DNA of 64,000 nt, from positions 443,366,334-443,430,333 of the forward strand of contig NC_085137.1 in assembly GCF_035046485.1 (NCBI RefSeq). The letters are read 5' to 3'. The position numbers were made by a program, and so were the translations under genes. Position 1 is the first letter of the stretch; the number at the start of each line of letters is the position of its first letter. Below, in pieces: positions 34,001-45,788 of the stretch. The DNA is from Aedes albopictus. Its lineage: Eukaryota > Arthropoda > Insecta > Diptera > Culicidae. A model generated the notes under the pieces. That model had not been told where the DNA came from and did not search any database. It saw nothing but the letters and a program-made list of their open reading frames with translations.

Positions 34001-35100
34001 TTGAAAGGATTTCATAAAGAATCGCTGAAGTAATTACATAAAAAATTTCTGAAGGTATGTTTCAAGATGAATGTTTCGATAAATTTCTTGAAAAAAATCA
34101 TGAAGGCAAATTTCTGTAGGAATTCCTGCAAGAATCTCTGGAGGAATCCATGGAGACATTTCCAAAGAAATACATGGACACTGCTCAACTCCTACAGCAT
34201 TGATGCTTAAAAATCAAATAACCACAATACATAAAAGAAAATGATACCGTTTTAGAATATTCAACTTAATACGGATGTTAGGGTGTACCAGAACAAATTC
34301 TATCAAAAAATCAGCTTTTTGTGGTTTTTCGGATTACAAATGTGATATTTACATGTTTTCTTAGATTTTATTGGCTAACCTTGTTCGGAGAACTTTCAGC
34401 AAACAAGTGTATATTTCAATTAACGCTAGAAAAAGTTAATTTTGGCAAGTTTTAGTGTAGTTGTATTTTTTTAAAATTCAATAATAGTCGAAACACTCCA
34501 AATTGATTTGTTGCACCTCTTAATTCCAATGGATTTGGCTGAAATGTTGACCAACCAGTTACTTCTTTTTGGATACCAATCCAAATATGGGGGTAGACTT
34601 GAGAATAGAGAACATTTTTTTTTTAATTGGACAGGAATGCACTCTGAAGGGATACTTGGTGGAATCTTCAGAAGAATTCCTGCAAGAATGCCCCTTTCGT
34701 GAAAATTTAAAAAAAAAACATGAAAAATATATGGATTCTAACATGACAGCACTGTTGGTGCTACTCAGTGAGAAACTTTGCATAACTCCAATGACACCAG
34801 TGCTACATATCAGTGTATTACATGGGAGCATAAGATCGGATGGCTTGACTTGTTCGGTGAAGTGCTCTTTTCAACATTATCACCCATTTCAGACCTCCAC
34901 ATGAACTGCTCTGGGTTTATTACTTTTCAGCTTAAAATATTTCCACGTCAAACATCTAGTAGAACCTGCACGACGTTGAAACCCAACACCCTCCGAATCA
35001 TTCATAAGTTTCTTCCCATAAAGATTGTCATCTGTTATGACACTTAAAACTTAGGCAGTAAATTTTATCGCACCGCACTTTTCTGTCAAAGGCTAGAATC
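31071..35100. other. Long gene-less stretch with decayed repeats
   Basis: 31071-31330, 32000-32200, 32460-32600 and 33690-34180 are decayed ATTCC/GGAAT repeats. 31937-31952 is the 16-bp palindrome GGGTACCCGGGTACCC. 33060-33130 has CTTCGCCGAAGACACC, a word shared with the repeats around the mariner. 33360-33600 is rich in TTATT/AATAA inverted words. 34185-35100 shows nothing recognisable apart from overlapping open frames of 64-111 codons without domains. Confidence 0.4.
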
Positions 35101-35940
35101 CGTCATCCTAGAAGCTATTTGTCCCCGGGGGAACAAGCGTGCGGTCGGCCAGTATCAATTTTGGCACGTAGGCACCTTCACCCAGCAGAGATCCAACCCG
35201 GGCAGTCGCGGGCGTCGTCATCGTCGTCCTCGTTGTCCCGGCTTTGCCAATCTCCGACTCTCGAGGCTATTATTACATGCGATTTATTATCTTCGCGGAT
35301 TGTTTGACTTTGGCCATTATTGTTTGTCTTGCGGCTGGCTGGCTGACTGGCCGGTTGCTCGGGAGCCGCTGGCCGCCGGCCGTGGTGCGCGCGCCGAGGA
35401 GCGAAACGGTTTTATATTTTCAGACGGCGTTGGCCAATTTAATCGTGCGCGGTCTCTCTCTCTCCCGTCGTCGGATGTTCTGGGTCGGAGGTTTGGTATG
35501 CGTTCAACGACCCATGTGCTCCCGAAGGCAATGGTGACGACGACGGTGGCGGTGGTAATTTAATATTTGTGTGTTTGTTGTATCCATTTCACGCTTGATT
35601 GCCGCGCTAGAAGATCACGCGATTATGTAATGTGGCTCGGTGCACGATGATGGTATGGGGATTCTGTGGCCCGTGATTAAGCTGCGAATCAAGAATAGGG
35701 GACAGAGTTCGAGCCCCTCTGGGAATTGTCACTTGAATATTTATTGTGTTTGTCTACATCAACCGAAATCCTTGCAAAAATACTGCGCTGAATAGTCTGA
35801 TAGCAAGCTGGTTATGCGTTGGTTATATAACTGCGACCTGAATATTTGTGCAAAAGTTGCGATTTGAATTTGCAGCAAATGTAAACAGACAAGACACATT
35901 TTTCATTAGGCGATTCAATTAAATGAATTTTATTTTGCGA
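35101..35940. other. GC-richer unique island, no gene recognised
   Basis: 35110-35570 is markedly GC-rich for this window, with TCGTCATCG and GACGACGG triplet runs and a CTCTCTCTCTC tract. Open frames of 62-97 codons overlap without domain signatures. It may be regulatory or 5' leader DNA; coding evidence is lacking. Confidence 0.35.
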
Positions 35941-36349
35941 GAATGTTGCAAGGCAAACAATAACGGGGAGCACCAGCAAAGCATTACGATGAGCACCTCA
36001 ATGGCGACGTTGCAAGTACCGAAGGTGGCGTGGTAACAGATCTAGGAGTATGTGCACAGGACGAAAGACTTCCGGCCCCTGACCTCCAAGAGATTGAGGA
36101 GGAGGTTGGCCGGTTGAAAACAACAAAGCCGCTGGAGCAGATCAACTACCAAGCGAGCTTGTAAAATACGGTGGAGAAGCACTGGTGAGAGCACTACACT
36201 GGGTCATTACCAAAATTTGGGAGGAGGAAGTATTACCGCAGGAATAGATGGAAGGTATCGTGTGTCCCATCTACAAAAAGGGCGACAAGTTGGATTGCGG
36301 GAACTACCGCGCGATCACACTACTGAGCGCTGCCTACAAGATACCCGAG

Positions 36350-36658
36350 TAGAGGAAAAGAGCTCAATAATAGCATATTTTGATATAGAGATCAAAAAGT
36401 GATATGGGTTTGATTGACATAAGAGATAAAAGATCTAAAAATAAAATCAAAAATTTACTCCTGGAACACCATCATCAAATCATATTTAGATTTTGTAAGA
36501 TCTAACCAATAGCAGCGAGCTATTCATATGATCTTGAAATATCAAATTTTGATATTGTTCAGATGTTCCAGGAACATTTTTCAGATATTATTTTCAGATC
36601 TTTTATCTCTTATATCAATCAAACCAATATCATGTTTTGATCGTCAGTATTTTACCTC
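36350..36658. mobile_element. 309-bp MITE nested in the RTE pseudogene
   Basis: Ends TAGAGGAAAA / complement GAGGTAAAAT, with long subterminal inverted repeats containing GGTTTGATTGAYATAAGAGA. Flanked by TACCCGAG (36342-36349) and TACCCGGG (36659-36666), an 8-bp duplication with one mismatch; a TA duplication inside these is the alternative reading. Confidence 0.7.
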
Positions 36659-36709
36659 TACCCGGGTACTCTCTCAAATTTTATGCCGCTGTCTATCATC
36701 GATTGCAAG

Positions 36710-37329
36710 CAGGGTTGTTAATAGTCATCGTAGCTGAAGCGCAATCACTGACGACAACGGGTAATAAAAAGTTTGCGTCACTGAGTCAGCAGCTATTGAA
36801 TATTTTTCTTCATACACCGTCAGTCAGTTTGCTGGTCGCGACGAAAAAGTTTTGCCGTTTCTCTTTATTTGCATTTTCGTTGAGTGGCTTGCACCGAATA
36901 AGGCAGGCGAACAAATAGTCAGCCTCACGGGAATGGCTGATCAGAAAAAAAAAAATGCAAAAATGAAACACGCCTTCATTCGGAATCGAACCAAAAACCT
37001 TCGGATTAGCAGCACAACAAGCATACCATCAAAGCTAATTCAACAGCTCCGGAAGACCGAGGCTAAATCGTCAATAAAAGCTTGACTGGTTCGCCTTTCG
37101 TCTGCAATCGGATGCCATGTGACGAAAACGTGTTCGTTTTTCGTCGTTGCAAAAGGAGACAAAAGAGAATGACGAAAAATATAGCTTCCTGTTTTATTTT
37201 CGGTTCATCCTTGTCGTGGTTTTTGTGTCGGTCGATGATGATGATGCTAGTGACGGAGTTTTATTTGCTGACGGACTTTTTTAATTTTTCGTCGTTGGTC
37301 GGTGACGAAACAGATGGTTACCAACCCTG
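36710..37329. mobile_element. 620-bp hAT-type MITE nested in the RTE pseudogene
   Basis: Perfect 8-bp target duplication ATTGCAAG (36702-36709 and 37330-37337) and terminal inverted repeats CAGGGTTGTTAA / CAGGGTTGGTAA. Removing it rejoins the RT frame. It has no transposase frame of its own, and it contains a tRNA-like stretch at 36960-37075. Confidence 0.88.
36960..37075 (-). repeat. tRNA-like (SINE-head-like) segment inside the hAT MITE
   Basis: On the minus strand the sequence has a perfect B box (GGTTCGATTCC, 36982-36992) preceded by GCTGCTAATCCGAAGG and GATGGTATGC, resembling a tRNA. The acceptor stem cannot be closed, so it is not a functional tRNA gene. Confidence 0.4.
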
Positions 37330-38649
37330 ATTGCAAGAGAGTTCGTGGGGCAATATCAGGCTGGATTTATGGGTGAACGCGCTACAACGGACCAGATGTT
37401 CGCCATCCGGCAGGTGTTGCAGAAGTGCCGCGAATACAACGTGCCCACACATCACTTGTTCATCGATTTCAAATCGGCGTATGATACAATCGATCGAGAA
37501 CAGCTATGGCAGATTATTCACGAATACGGAATTCCGGATAAACTGATCCGATTAATCAAGGCGACGATGGATCGAGTGATGTACGTAGTTCGAGTATCAG
37601 GGACACTCTCGAGTACTTTAGAATCTCGCTGGTTACGACAAGGCGATGGTCTTTCGTGCTTGCTGTTCAACATTGCGTTAGAGGGTATAGTAAGGAGAGC
37701 GAGGATTAACACGAGTGGAACGATTTTCACGAAGTCCGTTCAGCTGCTTGGTTTCGCTGATGATATTGATATTATAGCTCGTAAATTTGAGACGATGGCG
37801 GAAACGTACATCCGACCAAAGAGTGAAGCCAGGCGAATCGGATTAGTCATTAATGTGTCGAAGACAAAGTACATGATGGCAAAGGGCTCCAGGGAGGAAC
37901 CTCCGCGCCCGCCACCCCGAATTCATATCGACGGTGATGAAATCGAGGCGGTTGAAGAATTCGTGTACTTGGGCTCACTGGTGACCGCCGACAACGACAC
38001 CAGCAGAGAAATTCAGAGGCGCATTGTGGCAGGAGATCGTGCTTACTTTGGACTCCGCAGAACTCTACGATCGAATAAAGTTCGCCGTAACACGAAGTTA
38101 ACTATCTACAAAACGCTGATTAGACCGGTCGTCCTCTATGGGCACGAAACATGAACCCTACGTGCAGAGGACCAACGCGCCCTTGGAGATTTCGAACGGA
38201 AGGTGTTGCATACCATCTACGGCGGAGTGCAGATGGAAAACGGGACTTGGAGAAGGCGAATGAACCACGAGCTGCATCAGCTGCTGAGAGAACCAACCAT
38301 CGTCCATACCGCGAAAATCGGGAGGCTGCGGTGGACGGGTCACGTCATCAGGATGTCGGATAGCAACCCGATAAAAATGGTTCTCGAGAGTCATCCGACC
38401 GGTACAAGAAGACGTGGTGCGCAGCGAGCTAGGTGGTTCGACCAAGTGGAGGATGATCTGCGGACCCTACGCAGAGTGCTGAACTGGAGACAAACAGCCA
38501 TGGACCGAGTGGAATGGAGACGGCTACTATATGAACAGCAGAGGTCACCCCGGCCTTAGCTTGTTGGGCAAGGTAAGTTAAGAGATACTAGTGCAGATGC
38601 GAAGTCGGCTACGGATGTCAGACCGGCGCCTTGCGATTGAAGTTGACCC

Positions 38650-41600
38650 TTCTAGTAGAATCTCTGGGAGATTCTATTAGAATCTCTGGGAGATTCTAAT
38701 AGAATCTCAGGGAGATTCGAATAGAATCTCTGGGAGATTCGAATAGAATCTCTGGAAGATTCTAATAGAATCTCTGGGAGATTCTAATAGAATCTCTGGG
38801 AGATTCTAATAGAATCTCTGGGAGATTCTAATAGAATCTCTGGGAGATTCTAATAGAATCTCTGAGAGATTCTAATAGAAACTCTAGGAGATTCTAGTAG
38901 AATCTCTGGAGAGATTCCAGTAGAATCTCTGGAGAGATTCCAGTAGAATCTCTGGAGAGATTCCAGTAGAATCTCTGGAGAGATTCCAGAAGAATCTCTG
39001 GTGAGATTCCAGTAGAATCTCTGGAGAGATTCCAGTAGAATCTCTGGAGAGATTCCAGTAGAATCTCTGGAGAGATTCCAGTAGAATCTCTGGAGAGATT
39101 CCAGTAGAATCTCTGGAGAGATTCCAGTAGAATCTCTGGAGAGATTCCAGTAGAATCTCTGGAGAGATTCCAGTAGAATCTCTGGAGAGATTCCAGTAGA
39201 ATCTCTGGAGAGATTCCAGTAGAATCTCTGGAGAGATTCCAGTAGAATCTCTGGAGAGATTCCACTAGAATCTCTAGAGAGATTCCACTAGAATCTCTGG
39301 AGGGATTCAACTAGAATCTCTGGAGAGATTCCACTAGAATCTCTGGAGAGATTCCACTAGAAACTCTGGAGAGATTCCAGTTGAATCTCTGGAGAGATTC
39401 CAGTAGAATGTCTGGAAAGATTCCAGTAGAATCTCTGGAGAGATTCCAGTAGATCTCTGGAGAGATTCCACTAGAATCTCTGGAGGGATTCCACTAGAAT
39501 CTCTGGAGAGATTCCAGTAGAATCTCTGGAGAGATTCCAGTAGAATCTCTGGAGAGATTCCAGTAGAATCTCTGGAGAGATTCCAGTAGAATCTCTGGAG
39601 AGATTCCAGTAGAATCTCTGGAGAGATTCCAGTAGAATCTCTGCAGAGATTCCAGTAGAATCTCTGCAGAGATTCCAGTAGAATCTCTGCAGAGATTCCA
39701 GTAGAATCTCTGGAAAGATTCCAGTAGAATCTCTGGAGAGATTCCAGCAGAATCTTTGGAGAGATTCCAGTAGAATCTCTGGAGAGATTCCAGTAGAATC
39801 TCTGGAGAGATTCCAGTAGAATCTCTGGAGAGATTCCACTAGAATCTCTAGAGAGATTCCACTAGAATCTCTGGAGGGATTCAACTAGAATCTCTGGAGA
39901 GATTCCACTAGAATCTCTGGAGAGATTCCACTAGAAACTCTGGAGAGATTCCAGTTGAATCTCTGGAGAGATTCCAGTAGAATGTCTGGAAAGATTCCAG
40001 TAGAATCTCTGGAGAGATTCCAGTAGATCTCTGGAGAGATTCCACTAGAATCTCTGGAGGGATTCCACTAGAATCTCTGGAGAGATTCCAGTAGAATCTC
40101 TGGAGAGATTCCAGTAGAATCTCTGGAGAGATTCCAGTAGAATCTCTGGAGAGATTCCAGTAGAATCTCTGGAGAGATTCCAGTAGAATCTCTGGAGAGA
40201 TTCCAGTAGAATCTCTGCAGAGATTCCAGTAGAATCTCTGCAGAGATTCCAGTAGAATCTCTGCAGAGATTCCAGTAGAATCTCTGGAAAGATTCCAGTA
40301 GAATCTCTGGAGAGATTCCAGCAGAATCTTTGGAGAGATTCCAGTAGAATCTCTGGAGAGATTCCAGTAGAATCTCTGGAGAGATTCCAGTAGAATCTCT
40401 GGAGAGATTCCAGTAGAATCTCTGGAGAGATTCCAGTAGAATCTCTGGAGAGATTCCAGTAGAATCTCTGGAGAGATTCCAGTAGAATCTCTGGTGAGAT
40501 TCCAGTAGAATCTCTGGAGAGATTCCAGTAGAATCTCTGGAGAGATTCCAGTAGAATCTCTGGAGAGATTCCAGTAGAATCTCTGGAGAGATTCCAGTAG
40601 AATCTCTGGAGAGATTCCAGTAGAATCTCTGGAGAGATTCCAGTAGAATCTCTGGAGAGATTCCAGTAGAATCTCTGGAGAGATTCCAGTAGAATCTCTG
40701 GAGAGATTCCAGTAGAATCTCTGCAGAGATTCCAGTAGAATCTCTGGAGAGATTCCAGTAGAATCTCTGGAGAGATTCCAGTAGAATCTCTGGAGAGATT
40801 CCAGTAGAATCTCTGGAGAGATTCCAGTAGAATCTCTGGAGAGATTCCAGTAGAATCTCTGGAGAGATTCCAGTAGAATCTCTGGAGAGATTCCAGTAGA
40901 ATCTCTGGAAAGATTCCAGTAGAATTTCTGGAGAGATCCCAGTAGAATCTCTGAAGAGATTCCAGTAGAATCTCTGGAGAGATTCCAGCAGAATCTTTGG
41001 AGAGATTCCAGTAGAATCTCTGGTGAGATTCCAGTAGAATCTCTAGAGATATTCCAGTAGAATCTCTGGAGAGATTCCAGTAGAATCTCTGGAAAGATTC
41101 CAGTAGAATCTCTGGAGAGATTCCAGTAGAATCTCTGGAGAGATTCCAGTAGAATCTCTGGAGAGATTCCAGTAGAATCTTTGGAGAGATTCCAGTAGAA
41201 TCTCTGGAGAGATTCCAGTAGAATCTCTGGAGAGATTCCAGTAGAATCTCTGGAGAGATTCGAATAGAATCTCTGGAGATTTTAGTAGAATCTCTGGAGA
41301 GATTTCAGTAGAATCTCTAAAAAGATTCCAGTAGAATCTCTGGAAAGATTTCAGTAGAATCTCTAGAGAGATTTCAGTAGAATCTCTAGAGAGATTTCAG
41401 TAGAATCTCTGGAGAGATTACAGTAGAATCTCTGGAGAGATTCCAATAGAATCTCTGCAGAGATTCCAGTAGAATCTCTGGAGGGATTCCAGTAGAATCT
41501 CTAGGAGAGATTCCAGTAGAATCTCTAGGAGAGATTCCAGTAGAATCTCTAGGAGAGATTCCAGTAGAATCTCTAGGAGAGATTCCAGTAGAATCTCTAG

Positions 41601-41655
41601 GAGAGATTCCAGTAGAATCTCTAGGAGAGATTCCAGTAGAATCTCTAGGAGAGAT
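38650..41655. repeat. 3-kb satellite of 22-24-bp hairpin-forming units
   Basis: About 130 copies of a unit close to TAGAATCTCTGGAGAGATTC + CAG. The left end has 22-bp units (centre TGGG, to about 38890), the main block 23-bp units, and the right end (about 41500-41655) 24-bp units with CTAGG. Each unit is nearly self-complementary. Minus-strand frames of 137-138 codons arise because a 23-bp period repeats every 69 bp without stops; in the 24-bp block the translated period is eight residues. A ~574-bp higher-order duplication is present. Confidence 0.95.
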
Positions 41656-42119
41656 GTTGCTCATTTTTGAATTCCACGAGTAGCCCAGGAAAAGAGATCC
41701 GCCGCGCCATGATGCAGGGGGTTTTGGTGATTCAAGGCCAATATCATGTTTCTGGAACGTGATACAGCCTTACATTTTTGACACCTCCAGTATCACCTTC
41801 CCGAACGTGATATTCTGAATATCATGATACAACTGCTCGAATTTACTACTTGAATGATGATTTTTTGGCAACCCTGTACGGAGTTGGCAGCTTTCATACT
41901 TTTTTGTTTTTGTTTATCATTTTGTTGTCGCGAAATCATAAACTGGAGTGGAAGTGCCGATTCTACAGAAGTTTATCGGATCGAATGTTCCGACCTCGGC
42001 TCCGACGGTGGCTCCCTAGAAGGAGCCAATTGATGGGAAATCAACTACGAGTAGGATGACTCCGAACCAGTTCAAACATTCATCTGGTAGGGACCGCTCC
42101 CAGGAAACCCTTGTTCCCT
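41656..42119. other. No gene recognised; ATCATGATA-type words
   Basis: Contains several TATCATG/CATGATA words (41740-41850) that recur at about 42800-42900, on the far side of the GGAAT field, which suggests an older element split by that repeat. TTGGCAACCCTG at about 41867 resembles a hAT end; no partner end was placed with confidence. Confidence 0.35.
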
Positions 42120-42800
42120 TGAAGGAATTCCTGAACTAGTCCTCGAAAGAATTGCTGAAGGAATCCTCGAAGGAACTCCTGAAGGAATAGCCATCGAAGG
42201 AATTCCTGAAGGAATCCTTGAAGGATTTCCTGATGTAATTCATGATGCAATTCCTGAAGGAATCTTTGAAGGAATTCCTGAAAGAATCCCGAAGAAATTC
42301 CTGATTTTGCTCTTCAAGGAATTTTTTGAAGGAATCCTTGAAGAAATTCCTGAAGGAATCCTTGAAGGTATTCCTGAAGGAATCTTTGAAGGAATTCCTG
42401 AAAGAATCCTTGGAGGAATTTCTGTAGAAATCCATGATGGAATTTCTGAAGGAATCCTTGAAGGCATTACTGAAAGAATCCTGAAGGAATTCCTGAAGAA
42501 GTTTTTGAAGGAATTCCCGAAGGAATTTCTGGAGAAATCCTTAAAGAAACTCCAGCTGGAATCCTTTCGGGAATTCCTGATGAAATCCTTGAAAGAATTT
42601 ATAGAGGAATCCTGGACTCTCCGAAAGGAATTCTTGGCGGAGTCCCGGAAGTAATTCTTGGTAGTATCCCCGAAGGAATGTCTGGTGGTACCTCGAAAGT
42701 TATTTGTGGTCGAATACCCAGACGAAAGTTCCCTGGTGGAATCCTCGGAAGAATTCTTGGTGGAATCGCCAGAAGGAATTACTGGTGGAATCTGCGGAAG
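42120..42800. repeat. GGAATTCCTGAAGGAATCCTTGAA repeat field
   Basis: Well-preserved 12/24-bp repeats of the GGAATTCCTGAA / GGAATCCTTGAA type. Frames on both strands (up to 226 codons on the minus strand, 115 on the plus strand) follow the repeat and extend into unrelated flank. No domain supports a protein. Confidence 0.8.
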
Positions 42801-43175
42801 GGAGTTTTGGTGGTCAAGCAATATCACTAAACACCCAGTGTGAACGGTTTCGTGGCATTGGAATATCACGTTGCTTGTATCATGATATAACCACATAACT
42901 TCGTAGTCTGAACATGGCATTATGCTGGGGACAAATTACTGTGGGGTTGCCAGGTACCCCATACGCTCCGATAAGGACCGAGCATCTTTTTTACCCCCTC
43001 TATTACTCATTTCAAGCACTAGTCGCTTAACACCTTGAATTGGGTTTATCCCGTTTGGTGGCCTCTTTCCATCAGAACAGATCATCCGTAGTTCTATGCT
43101 GTGCCGGCAACTACACGACTGACTCGCAAAAGAGGAGGTCAACTTCTGCACAACTGAAATAATACCAGGACACAC
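42801..43175. other. Unidentified stretch next to the SINE
   Basis: An 89-codon minus-strand frame (42936-43205) looks more protein-like than repeat artefacts, but I recognise no motif. It may be a LINE 3' fragment. The SINE insertion at 43176 interrupts it. Confidence 0.25.
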
Positions 43176-43227
43176 AACCGTTGCATGCCATGTTGTAGGG
43201 CCCATATAGCCGAGGCGGTAAACGCAC

Positions 43228-43375
43228 TGTACCGATGCGTTCCCGTTCCTGTCTAACCGTAAACTGCCGCTCTTTGAGTGCCCTTATTCGCACGCATACA
43301 TAAACCGCCCGCGATGTATAGATCTGTCAGATAACCAAAGTGACTCTTGATTCAGGTATAGTTCCCGTCGGTACA
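43228..43375 (-). repeat. 3' LTR (148 bp)
   Basis: Appears identical base for base to 46863-47010. Short TG...CA LTR with terminal inverted repeat TGTACCGA/TCGGTACA. Confidence 0.95.
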
Positions 43376-43387
43376 TCCCTCCTCCAA
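43376..43387 (-). promoter_or_regulatory. Polypurine tract
   Basis: TTGGAGGAGGGA on the minus strand directly abuts the 3' LTR, the normal place for the plus-strand DNA primer of an LTR element. Confidence 0.75.
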
Positions 43388-43439
43388 TTTGGATATAACA
43401 TCTACAATAGCCAAGACAATAGACACTCTTTCTCGGTTT

Positions 43440-45788
43440 GACAGTATTTGGTTTCACAGGGTGTGAGGCTTCGAGAAATACACACAACCGGACGAATTTC
43501 ATCATTTTCTGCTTGTGCTAAAACTGCGCCCAGGCCGCTCGGACCGGCATCGGTTATCAAATACGTTTTATCACGAGGATCGTAATACTTGAGCGTCCTT
43601 TGATCTGCTATCGACCTGTAAGAAACGAAACGAGTTATTCTATGTGTGTTAGTCTAATGTTTCCCTACTAACGTTTCCAGATCGTCAAGTTCTTTTTGAT
43701 GGCATGGCTTTCAACAAAACGCGGTTCCCTTATGCAGTAGTTGCCTCATGTGATGGGTACGCATTGAAAGGTTCTCAATGAACTTTCCAAAGAACTGTGC
43801 AGTACCCAGAAGTGAACGCAGCTCACTAGTTGTTTGTGGAGCGCGCATGTCCAGAAATGCCTTAATCTTCGTTTCAGTGAGACTTACTCCCTTCTTTGAA
43901 ACCTTGAACCCAAGAAATTCAACGCTGGATGCTCTCAATACGGACTTCTTTTCGTTTACCTTTAGGTTGAAGGTTTTCAGCCGCTCCATTACCAATGCAA
44001 GAATGCGATCGTGTTCTTCGACTGAATCAGCAAAGATCAATATATCATCGAGGTATATTATGACCCCTTTGATCCCGCCGATAAGGTTTGCTATTGTCTT
44101 TTGGAATAGCTCCGGAGCGCTTTTTATTCCAAAAACGAGTCGTGTGAAACGATACAGTCCACTTCTTGAAACAAATGTAGTTATATCACGGCTTTCTGTT
44201 TCAAGCTCAAGATGGTAAAATGCGGACTCCAAATCAAGCGTTGACAGCATTTCAGCTTTGTGGATAGACGATAAAGCTTCTTCTATGTTGGGCATCGGAT
44301 ATTTCTCGGTTAGTACTGCCTTATTTGCTGCTCGAAGGTCGACGCACAGACGGAGTTTCGCATCGCTTTTCCGGACAGGAACTAGTGAAGATACCCAGCT
44401 TGTGGGATGTTCAACCTTCTCTATGATCTTTTGTGCCAGTAACTCTTGTATCTGTTGTTCAACTTCTGCTTCCATAGCGATAGGTAAACGTCGTATTGGC
44501 TGACATACAGGAGTGACGGATGGATCAATGTGTATTTTCAACTGAATTCCTGGCACTTTTGGGAAAGGTGATTTGGGGTTTTGTTCAGCGCCAGTAATGG
44601 TATTGACTTCGCTTCCAACGTCATAGCCAATTCTCAGTACTCCGAGAGCAAAAGCCGTCGATTTGGATAGTAAATTGGTTTGCCCATTAGGAGAAACCAG
44701 AACGTAACTCCAGACTCCATTTTCTTCACCTGGTATTTTAATTTCGGTTTCGAAAGCCTTACTGAAGTGGATGGTGTCTGATGATCCGTATCCTTGGTAT
44801 TGCTTGCTCTCTTCCAATGCTTCGCGCTCGTTGATGATATCTGCTCCTGCTCGTTTCAGCTCTCCGTAAGTCTTCTGTGTGATGATATTAGGCGGTGAAC
44901 CGGAATCAACTAACATCTGTATTTTTATGCCACCAACTTCGAAAGCCAAGGTATCGCTTTTATCTCCAGCGTTGACGCAGTATAATCCTCTCCTGAACGC
45001 CACCTTTTGTTTCTTAGCAGGCCCCGAGTTGTCACTTCCATCCCATTTGCGTTTTTTCGGACAGCAAATTTTGAAGTGGTCAAGCTCGCCACATGTATGG
45101 CATTTCACACCAGATGCGGAGCATTTGTTCTTGTCGCGCGCAATGTGACCCAAACGGTTGCATCTAAAACATCTCACTGCTGACTTGTTTGATGGCTGCG
45201 AGGACGGCTGCACTCGTTGTACGAATTCTGATGGACGAACATCTTTCACATACGCCTTACACTGAGTTTGCAGGTCTTCCATTGCTTTTCCCAGCTGCAG
45301 TATTTCCTCGAAAGATTTGTCCTCCGACAGCAATTTCTTGCGGAAGTCTTGGGAGAGACAGCCTTCGATTATTTGATCGATCGTAGCATCGCTGACGTCA
45401 GCGAATTCACATCTGTTGGCTTGTTCTCGTATGCGGTTAACGAAATTGTCGAATGATTCGGTCTCTTCCTGCTTGATACTGCGCAACAGATGACGTTCAT
45501 ATCGCTTGTTTGTTCTGGGTACGTAGTATCTGTCAAGCGATAGGATGATCGAAGCATATTTGTCAACTCTCTGTTCATCTGTCTCAGCATCGGTGGTATA
45601 ACTTCATAATGGACAATTTTCTCATATTGGTCTTGCAATTCAATACCACCGAGTACCAACAACAGGTCACATTTCTCTTCTTCATCGGTCACTGCTCAGC
45701 TTCAAATAGCGCTCCAAAACGCGTTTCCATTTGAGCCAATCGCTACGAGTGTCGTGTCCTGGTTTGAACGGAGGAACCACTGTTGCGT
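43440..45788 (-). pseudogene. gag-pol of the Ty3/gypsy-type element
   Basis: The longest intact part is 591 codons (43711-45486). Two CCHC knuckles lie at residues about 106-122 (atypical spacing) and 129-142 (CX2CX4HX4C). A protease DSG motif lies at about 194-196. The reverse transcriptase has LDLESAFYH (about 417-425) and YLDD (about 478-481). Upstream gag (45369-45788) is broken by at least two frameshifts. Downstream, a TGA stands where tryptophan is expected, then an intron-like 57-nt segment (43616-43672) precedes RNase H sequence (YYDPRDKTYLITDAGPSGLG), which soon shifts frame and ends. No integrase is visible. An intact copy would encode the capsid and replication proteins of a virus-like retrotransposon; this one cannot. 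Confidence 0.88.
43616..43672 (-). other. Intron-like 57-nt segment between RT and RNase H
   Basis: On the minus strand it starts GTTAGT, has a branch-like CTAAC, a TCGTTTCGTTTCT pyrimidine-rich run and ends TTACAG. It contains an in-frame TAG. Removing it keeps the frame and restores the spacing normally seen between the end of the RT domain and the YYDP of RNase H. Whether it is spliced is not known. Confidence 0.5.

Larger units (their letters stand above)
35945..38559 (+). pseudogene. RTE-clade LINE reverse transcriptase, disrupted
   Basis: Pieces of one pol run along the plus strand. 35990-36341 gives the linker and early RT ([37 protein letters not shown]). 36667-36701 gives LSQILCRCLSSIA. 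37338-38559 gives the RT core (FVGQYQAGF, FIDFKSAYD, LGFADDIDI with the catalytic aspartates, GLVINVSKTKYM) and the RTE-type C-terminal region (LRWTGHVIRMSD, RARWFDQVEDDLRTL). Two MITEs (36350-36658, 36710-37329) interrupt it. Other damage includes a stop near 36247, a shift near 36128, a shift around the first MITE and a TGA replacing tryptophan at 38152-38154, after which the frame continues to 38559. It would have copied LINE RNA into DNA; this copy is dead. The 5' end is truncated or unrecognisable. Confidence 0.85.

Noticed and set aside
36982..37075. Functional tRNA gene
   Set aside because: The B box is perfect but the acceptor stem does not close and the segment lies inside a hAT MITE.
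38650..41655. CRISPR-like array
   Set aside because: Units are contiguous with no unique spacers, the genome is eukaryotic and no cas genes are present; it is a satellite.
38894..41664. Long minus-strand frames (92-138 codons) with a repetitive peptide
   Set aside because: They are produced by 23- and 24-bp satellite units that happen to lack stops; no start context, domain or splice evidence.
42136..42920. 99- and 226-codon minus-strand frames
   Set aside because: They follow the GGAATTCCTGAA repeat and run into unrelated flank; no domain.
41867..42950. hAT element ending at TTGGCAACCCTG and GGGGTTGCC
   Set aside because: Matching ends and an 8-bp duplication could not be aligned convincingly.
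43778..45456. Plus-strand frames of 62-146 codons
   Set aside because: They are antisense shadows of the minus-strand gag-pol frame.
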